A DNA stretch of 64,000 bases, taken from the NCBI RefSeq assembly GCF_000312105.1, contig NZ_HE978636.1, positions 461,642-525,641 on the forward strand, written 5' to 3'. The notes under the pieces were generated by a model. It was not told where the DNA came from. It did no database searches and was given only the letters and a program-made list of their open reading frames with translations. This stretch comes from Aeromicrobium massiliense JC14 (lineage in GTDB: Bacteria > Actinomycetota > Actinomycetes > Propionibacteriales > Nocardioidaceae). The translations under genes were made by a program, and so were the position numbers. Positions 59,692 to 64,000 of this stretch are shown one piece after another (position 1 is the first letter of the stretch; every line of letters begins with the position of its first letter).

Positions 59692-60666
59692 ATGCGTGCC
59701 GTCCACGTCCCTGTGCCCGGTGGTCCCGACGCCCTCGTCGTCGCCGACCTGCCCGCCCCCGTGCCCGCCCCCGGCGAGGTGCTGATCGACGTCGTGGCGT
59801 CCGCGGTCAACCGCGCCGACGTGCTGCAGCGCCAGGGCTTCTACGACCCGCCGGCCGGCGCCACCCGCGTGCTCGGCCTGGAGTGCTCGGGCCGCGTCGC
59901 GGCGCTGGGCGAGGGCGTCGAGGGCCTCGAGGTCGGCCAGGAGGTGTGCGCGCTGCTCTCCGGCGGCGGCTACGCCGAGCAGGTCGCCGTGCCCGCCGGA
60001 CAGGTGGCGCCGGTGCCCGACGGCGTCGGACTCGTCACCGCCGGCGGCCTGATGGAGGTCTTCTGCACGGTGTGGTCGAACGTCTTCATGACCGCGGGCC
60101 TGCGCGAGGGCGAGACGCTGCTCGTCCACGGCGGCTCCAGCGGCATCGGCACGTGCGCGATCCAGGTCGCGAAGGCGCTCGGCGCGCGCGTGGCGGTCAC
60201 CGCCGGCACGGCCGAGAAGCTGGAGGCGTGCCGCGCCCTCGGGGCGGACGTGCTGATCAACTACCGAGAGCAGGACTTCGTCGAGGTGCTGCAGGACGCA
60301 GGAGCCCGACCCGACGTCATCCTCGACAACATGGGCGCCAAGTACCTCGACCGCAACGTCCGGGCGCTGGCCACCGGCGGCCGGCTGGTCGTCATCGGCA
60401 TGCAGGGCGGCACGAGGGCCGAGCTCGACCTGGGCCTGCTGCTGTCCAAGCGCGCCTCCGTCACGGCGACGTCGCTGCGCGCCCGGCCGGCCGACGAGAA
60501 GGCCACGATCGTGGCCGAGACCGTCGAGCACGTCTGGCCGCTGCTCGAGAGCGGCGCCGTGCAGCCGGTCGTGCACGCCACGCTCGACCTCGACGACGTC
60601 CAGGAGGCGCACCGCCTGCTGGAGGAGTCCTCGCACGTCGGCAAGGTGCTGCTTCGCGTGCGCTGA
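59692..60666 (+). CDS. NAD(P)H quinone oxidoreductase (PIG3/zeta-crystallin-like)
   Basis: 324-residue zinc-free medium-chain dehydrogenase. 'VLQRQGFYDPPAGATRVLGLECSGRV', nucleotide-binding 'LLVHGGSSGIGTCAIQVAKALGARV', 'LGADVLINYREQDFVE' and 'LLSKRASVTATSLRAR' are characteristic of the TP53I3/PIG3 branch of quinone reductases. ATG 59692 is leaderless (TACGGT, 6 nt). Upstream of bpa on the same strand (13-bp gap), but bpa has its own -10 motif. Confidence 0.93.
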   Translation: MRAVHVPVPGGPDALVVADLPAPVPAPGEVLIDVVASAVNRADVLQRQGFYDPPAGATRVLGLECSGRVAALGEGVEGLEVGQEVCALLSGGGYAEQVAVPAGQVAPVPDGVGLVTAGGLMEVFCTVWSNVFMTAGLREGETLLVHGGSSGIGTCAIQVAKALGARVAVTAGTAEKLEACRALGADVLINYREQDFVEVLQDAGARPDVILDNMGAKYLDRNVRALATGGRLVVIGMQGGTRAELDLGLLLSKRASVTATSLRARPADEKATIVAETVEHVWPLLESGAVQPVVHATLDLDDVQEAHRLLEESSHVGKVLLRVR

Positions 60667-60679
60667 CTACCCTGGACGC

Positions 60680-61210
60680 ATGCCCGAAGAGTTCCAGGTC
60701 ATCGGACCGGACGGTCGCCCCGTCACCGTGCAGGCCGAGGTCGCGCAGGGCGGTGAGCAGGCGCCGACGGCGCCCGGGCCCGCCGACCTCGTCGAGCAGC
60801 CTGCGAAGGTCATGCGCATCGGCGGCATGATCCGTCAGCTGCTCGAGGAGGTGAAGTCCGCGCCCCTCGACGAGGCCAGCCGCACGCGGCTGCGCGAGAT
60901 CTACGAGCAGTCCATCACCGAGCTCAAGGACGGCCTCGCGCCCGAGCTGGTCGAGGAGCTCGAGCGCCTGAGCCTGCCGTTCGGCGCCGAGGCGCCCAGC
61001 GACGCGGAGCTGCGCATCGCCCAGGCCCAGCTGGTCGGCTGGCTCGAGGGCCTGTTCCACGGCATCCAGGCCGCGTTCTACGCCCAGCAGGTCGCCGCGC
61101 AGCAGCAGCTGCAGAACATCCGCCTGGCGCTGCCGGGGCCAAACGGTGGCAAAGAGGGCGAAACGAGAAATATCGACGCGGACGGTGTCACCGGAGGCAT
61201 GTACCTGTAA
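60680..61210 (+). CDS. bpa: Bacterial proteasome activator Bpa (PafE)
   Basis: 176-residue ATP-independent activator that docks on the 20S proteasome and feeds it unfolded proteins. The core is strongly conserved: 'KVMRIGGMIRQLLEEVKSAPLDEASRTRLREIYEQS', 'LKDGLAPELVEELERLSLPF', 'DAELRIAQAQLVGWLEGLFHGIQAAFYAQQ'. The C-terminus MYL fits the HbYX gate-opening motif. Its presence implies a 20S proteasome elsewhere in the genome. ATG 60680 is exactly 6 nt after TACCCT (60668-60673), leaderless. Confidence 0.95.
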   Translation: MPEEFQVIGPDGRPVTVQAEVAQGGEQAPTAPGPADLVEQPAKVMRIGGMIRQLLEEVKSAPLDEASRTRLREIYEQSITELKDGLAPELVEELERLSLPFGAEAPSDAELRIAQAQLVGWLEGLFHGIQAAFYAQQVAAQQQLQNIRLALPGPNGGKEGETRNIDADGVTGGMYL

Positions 61211-61242
61211 CGTACGTCACAGTTCCACCCTCGGAGGTTGCT

Positions 61243-61791
61243 GTGACGACGATGGAGACGGACTCCTACATCCCCGCCTGTGCGAAGTCCCCTGAGGACT
61301 TCCTGCCCTACGAGCTGAGCGACGAGGGTCCGGGCGACCAGCGTCACCAGCAGGCCCGCATGGCCGCGGCCCACCGGCAGTGCGCCGCGTGCCCGCTGTT
61401 CGTCGAGTGCCTGTACCGCTCGGTGGTCGAGGTCGACGTGAGCGGCTACGTGGCCTGCACGACCGAGGACCAGCGGCGCGACATGCGCGCGATGCTCGGG
61501 GTCGAGATCGGCCAGCCCGCCCCGGGCGTCATCGGCGCCCCGCGCGTCGGCGCCGGCCCGGTCGACCACGAGTCCGTCGTCGCGATGCGGCAGGCGTACC
61601 CCAACGACACGTGCCACCAGCTGGCCGAGCGGCTCGGCTGCTCCACGTCGACCATCAAGCGTCACCTGCGTCGCGAGCGCGAGCGTCAGGCCGCGCAGGT
61701 CGCGGCGGCGCCGCCGACCATTCGCCGCGTGCCCACCACCGACGAGGTGCTGGACGCGTTCGACAGCCTGGAGACCAGCAAGGTCGCCTGA
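61243..61791 (+). CDS. WhiB-like iron-sulfur regulator with C-terminal helix-turn-helix
   Basis: 182 residues. Four Cys in WhiB spacing: C13, then C47-x2-C50-x5-C56 ('QCAACPLFVEC'), ligands for a 4Fe-4S cluster. The usual G[V/I]WGG turn is not present; the equivalent reads 'VSGYVACTTEDQRRDMR'. After a linker, residues about 110-145 form a helix-turn-helix ('NDTCHQLAERLGCSTSTIKRHLRRE') not found in short Wbl proteins. Wbl proteins regulate development, redox and antibiotic responses, usually with the primary sigma factor. GTG 61243 has GGAGG at 7 nt. Confidence 0.83.
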   Translation: MTTMETDSYIPACAKSPEDFLPYELSDEGPGDQRHQQARMAAAHRQCAACPLFVECLYRSVVEVDVSGYVACTTEDQRRDMRAMLGVEIGQPAPGVIGAPRVGAGPVDHESVVAMRQAYPNDTCHQLAERLGCSTSTIKRHLRRERERQAAQVAAAPPTIRRVPTTDEVLDAFDSLETSKVA

Positions 61792-61854
61792 AGCCCCGGC
61801 ACCACGACGAGGCGCCCTCCCCCACGGGGAAGGGCGCCTCGTCGCGTCCGGGCC
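61792..61854. terminator. Hairpin terminator, copy 1 of a 63-bp duplicated element
   Basis: Stem GACGAGGCGCCCT (61806-61818) / AGGGCGCCTCGTC (61831-61843). The whole stretch from AGCCCCGG to GTCCGGGCC reappears at 62621-62684 with only a few differences. The two copies bracket the secreted-protein gene at 61998. Confidence 0.82.
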
Positions 61855-61875
61855 TGCGCCGGACCTCTCGTCCCA

Positions 61876-61913
61876 AGATCGCGCGCCACCCCGCCGAAAG
61901 ATCCCCGCGATCT
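61876..61913 (+). promoter_or_regulatory. Inverted repeat upstream of the secreted-protein gene
   Basis: AGATCGCG (61876-61883) / CGCGATCT (61906-61913), 8-bp arms, 22-bp spacer, 84 bp before ATG 61998. The paralogue at 18448 has a related TCGCG...CGCGA pair upstream, so a shared regulator is possible. Confidence 0.35.
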
Positions 61914-61997
61914 GGGATGTCATGTCAGCGGGCGCGCTCTATCTTCTGCGCACCGTCCCACCTGGGCTGCCTGCAGCCCCCACTCGAAGGAACGCTC

Positions 61998-62528
61998 ATG
62001 CGCATCCGCTCCATCGTCTCCACCATCGTGGCCGCCGGCTTCCTGGTCACCGCCGCCCCGACGGCCGCCCAGGCCAGTGACTACTTCTGGATGAAGGACC
62101 GGGTGGGCGACGCGCGTGCCACCTCTGACATCACCCGGGTCAAGGTCACGAAGACGGACTCGCTGGTCATCACCAAGATCTCCCTCCGCAAGGTGAAGCG
62201 ATCCAGCCCGGTCGAGCTGTACTACGACACGAAGGGCGACGGTCGGCCCGACTACCGCGTCAGGATCAAGGGCTCCGAGCAGATCGTCAGCGAGCACGGG
62301 TGGAAGGGCGGCAGCACCTACCAGTGGGGCGGTTGCCTGAACGAGCTCGGCGGGCAGCGCGCCGTGAGCTACCAGACCAAGGCGAAGACCATCACCGTGA
62401 AGACCCCGCTCGAGTGCATGGCCGAGACCGGGACGCCCACGAAGATCCGCGTGGCGGCGAGCGCGAAGTCCGGCTCGACCCGTGACTGGGCCTACGCGAA
62501 GCGCCACTACACCCGCTGGCTCCGCTGA
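61998..62528 (+). CDS. Secreted protein, second member of the YTRWLR family
   Basis: 176-residue exported protein, paralogue of 18448-18999. Signal peptide about 1-28 (AQA). The mature part begins 'SDYFWMKDRVGDARATSDIT' and shares 'VKVTKTDSLVITKISLRKV', 'SPVELYYDTKGDGRPDYRV', two Cys ('WGGCLNELG', 'PLECMAE'), 'RAVSYQTKAKTITVKTPL' and the terminal 'HYTRWLR' with its sister. Even the bases just before ATG (GAAGGAACGCTC) and the first codons match. Function unknown. Flanked by duplicated terminators, suggesting it arrived by duplication. Confidence 0.75.
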   Translation: MRIRSIVSTIVAAGFLVTAAPTAAQASDYFWMKDRVGDARATSDITRVKVTKTDSLVITKISLRKVKRSSPVELYYDTKGDGRPDYRVRIKGSEQIVSEHGWKGGSTYQWGGCLNELGGQRAVSYQTKAKTITVKTPLECMAETGTPTKIRVAASAKSGSTRDWAYAKRHYTRWLR

Positions 62529-62620
62529 GTCCTGGAGTCGGGCCACGAGCCGCGACGTGAATCCGCGTCACGACTCCCGCAGGCGGCGTAGCCCACCCCA
62601 GCAGGCGCCACCTGCACCTG

Positions 62621-62684
62621 AGCCCCGGTCACACGACGAGGCGCCCTCCCCCACGCGGGAAGGGCGCCTCGTCGCGTCCGGGCC
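62621..62684. terminator. Hairpin terminator, copy 2 of the duplicated element
   Basis: Stem GACGAGGCGCCCT (62635-62647) / AGGGCGCCTCGTC (62661-62673); 64-bp near-copy of 61792-61854. It closes just before the promoter of the SDR gene. Confidence 0.82.
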
Positions 62685-62700
62685 GCACTAGCGTGGGGTC

Positions 62701-63366
62701 ATGCCTCTCGCCCTCGTCACCGGAGCCCGCCGCCCCGAGGGACTCGCCGCCAGCATCGTCCCCCGCCTGGTCGCCGACGGCTGGGACGTCGCGACGTCCG
62801 ACCTGCACGGCACCGACTTCCCCTGCGACCTGTCCACGCCCACCGGGCCGGACGAGCTGCTGCGCGCGGTCACGGCCGAGCGCGGCCCGATCACGGCGCT
62901 CGTGCTCAGCCACGCGCACGACGTCGAGTCCGGCGTGCTCGACACGACGGCCGAGAGCTTCGACCGACACGTCGCGGTCAACGCCCGCGCGAGCCTGCTG
63001 CTCGTCGCCGGGTTCGCCCGCCAGGTGCCGGACGGCGGCGGAGCGGTGGTGGCGCTGACCAGCGACCACACGACCGGCAACCTGCCCTACGGCGCCTCGA
63101 AGGGGGCGCTGGACCGCATCGTCATCTCGGCCGCCCGCGAGCTCGGCCCGCTCGGCGTCTCGGCCAACGTCGTGAACCCGGGGCCGGTCGACACCGGCTG
63201 GATGGACGACGGGGTGCGCGAGGCGCTGGGCGCCCACCAGCCGCTCGGCCGCCTGGGCACCGCCCAGGACGTCGCGGAGGTGGTGGCGTTCCTCGTCTCC
63301 CCCGCCGGTCGCTGGGTCTCGGGCCAGCTGCTGCACGCCGACGGCGGCTTCTCTGCCCGCTACTGA
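62701..63366 (+). CDS. SDR family oxidoreductase, atypical cofactor loop
   Basis: 221-residue short SDR. The glycine-rich loop is altered ('VTGARRPEGLAASIV' instead of TGxxxGIG), the NAG region reads 'VLSHAHDVES', and the Ser is in 'VALTSDHTTG', while Y-x-x-x-K is intact ('LPYGASKGALD') and the C-terminus 'VSGQLLHADGGFSARY' is typical of FabG-like SDRs. Cofactor preference is therefore uncertain. ATG 62701 is exactly 6 nt after TAGCGT (62689-62694). The 3' end overlaps the convergent tetR gene by 7 bp. Confidence 0.85.
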   Translation: MPLALVTGARRPEGLAASIVPRLVADGWDVATSDLHGTDFPCDLSTPTGPDELLRAVTAERGPITALVLSHAHDVESGVLDTTAESFDRHVAVNARASLLLVAGFARQVPDGGGAVVALTSDHTTGNLPYGASKGALDRIVISAARELGPLGVSANVVNPGPVDTGWMDDGVREALGAHQPLGRLGTAQDVAEVVAFLVSPAGRWVSGQLLHADGGFSARY

Positions 63367-63974
63367 GCCGGCGTGCCGTTGCGCAGGACCACCGCGACCT
63401 GGCGCCGCACCTCCTCGACGACGTCGTCGACCGTGGCGGCGGCGTCCCGCGGCGCGGCCATGGCCAGGAACATCACCGCGGACACGACGTGCGCGAGCGC
63501 GACGGCGTCCTGCTCCGGCCGGACCTCGCGGCGCAGCACGTCCGCGAGGGCCGCCTCGGTCCGGCCCACGATCGCGAGCGCCTCGGCGTGGTGCGTCTCC
63601 GTGGGGTCGCCGAAGACCATCTCGCGCAGGTAGGTGCGCCCGTTGTCGACGTGCGTGCGGTTGCACTCGACGACGGGCCGGACGACGGCCATCACCGCGT
63701 CGACGACGTCCGGGACACCGTCGGCGGCCTGCACCCCGCGAGCCAGCGCGTCCTCGTAGGCGGCGTTCTGCACGAGCAGCAGCAGCTCGCCCTTGGTACG
63801 GGCGTAGAGGAACAGGGTGCCGGCGCCGATGTCGGCCCGCTCGGCGATCTGCTGGGTCGTCACGTCGTCGACCCCGCGCTCGGCGAACAGCTCGCGCGCC
63901 GCGGCGGTGATGCGGTCGAGCTTCTCCTGCTTGTTGCGCTCGCGCCGGCTCACGGCCCTGGGGGCGGCTGTCAT
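63360..63974 (-). CDS. TetR family transcriptional regulator
   Basis: 204 residues. A basic N-terminus, helix-turn-helix 'VTTQQIAERADIGAGTLFLYARTKGELLLLV' and a helical ligand-binding domain without recognisable specificity ('FGDPTETHHAEALAIVGRTEAAL'). ATG 63974 has GGAGGAAC upstream. Its start is near the window edge, so whether it controls a divergent gene beyond 64 kb cannot be seen. Convergent overlap with the SDR gene. Confidence 0.9.
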   Translation of the reverse strand: MTAAPRAVSRRERNKQEKLDRITAAARELFAERGVDDVTTQQIAERADIGAGTLFLYARTKGELLLLVQNAAYEDALARGVQAADGVPDVVDAVMAVVRPVVECNRTHVDNGRTYLREMVFGDPTETHHAEALAIVGRTEAALADVLRREVRPEQDAVALAHVVSAVMFLAMAAPRDAAATVDDVVEEVRRQVAVVLRNGTPAQ

Positions 63975-64000
63975 CGAGAGTTCCTCCGGCCTACGAGTGC

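Overview
The window is ordinary, very GC-rich chromosomal DNA of an actinobacterium. Its content (F420 ligase CofE, Bpa proteasome activator, WhiB protein, Ku plus a three-domain LigD, one-piece PntA, RmlC-RmlD fusion, GPGG small membrane proteins, many leaderless starts) suggests the order Propionibacteriales, most likely Nocardioidaceae (Aeromicrobium- or Nocardioides-like). That placement is inferred from gene content only. I see no phage, insertion sequence, CRISPR array or secretion island.

Layout. 1-8.5 kb: an F420/flavin luciferase-like oxidoreductase with a compensated double frameshift, a saccharopine-dehydrogenase-like protein, a secreted Ig-repeat protein, a paired LLM oxidoreductase/FMN reductase operon, tadA with its associated gene, and upp. 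8.6-14 kb: an MFS exporter, pntAB transhydrogenase and an SDR. 14-18 kb: a four-gene, overlap-coupled signalling operon (receiver-SpoIIE phosphatase, CHASE3 histidine kinase, single-domain receiver, RsbW-like ATPase). 18-24.5 kb: secreted and small membrane proteins, an isochorismatase/GlxA pair, a D-amino-acid dehydrogenase/Lrp pair and a SigB/SigF-type sigma factor. 24.6-30 kb: NHEJ genes ku and ligD, then a probable stress cluster. 30-45.5 kb: cofE, YjbQ, sulfurtransferase, two MFS/regulator pairs (MarR, TetR), a PAS-GAF-SpoIIE phosphatase, a truncated LuxR gene, a tRNA-Arg, a LacI/D-cysteine-desulfhydrase pair and a MerR/B12-type regulator. 45.5-50.1 kb: ugd and dTDP-rhamnose genes rmlA, rmlB and rmlCD. 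50.1-53 kb: small genes, two tRNA-Ser genes and a repeat-rich non-coding stretch. 53-64 kb: a secreted metallophosphoesterase, envelope membrane enzymes, a nitrilase, a quinone oxidoreductase, bpa, a whiB-like gene, a paralogue of the 18.4-kb secreted protein, an SDR and a TetR.

How genes work together. Several pieces of a partner-switching stress network lie in the window: one sigma factor, two RsbW-like ATPases and two SpoIIE phosphatases, but no STAS anti-anti-sigma gene that I can see. Candidate targets (SDR at 28.3 kb, CsbD at 51.0 kb) are present. Many genes have a TANNNT-like -10 hexamer exactly 6 nt before ATG or GTG, the signature of leaderless transcription, and I used it to choose starts. 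Gene ends are marked by long perfect hairpins, two of which are themselves duplicated.

There is no obvious undescribed multi-gene system. The observations most worth checking are the MerR/B12 regulator with altered cobalamin-capping residues, a two-member secreted protein family with one copy bracketed by duplicated terminators, the WhiB-like protein lacking the usual glycine motif, the compensated frameshift, and the repeats beside tRNA-Ser.
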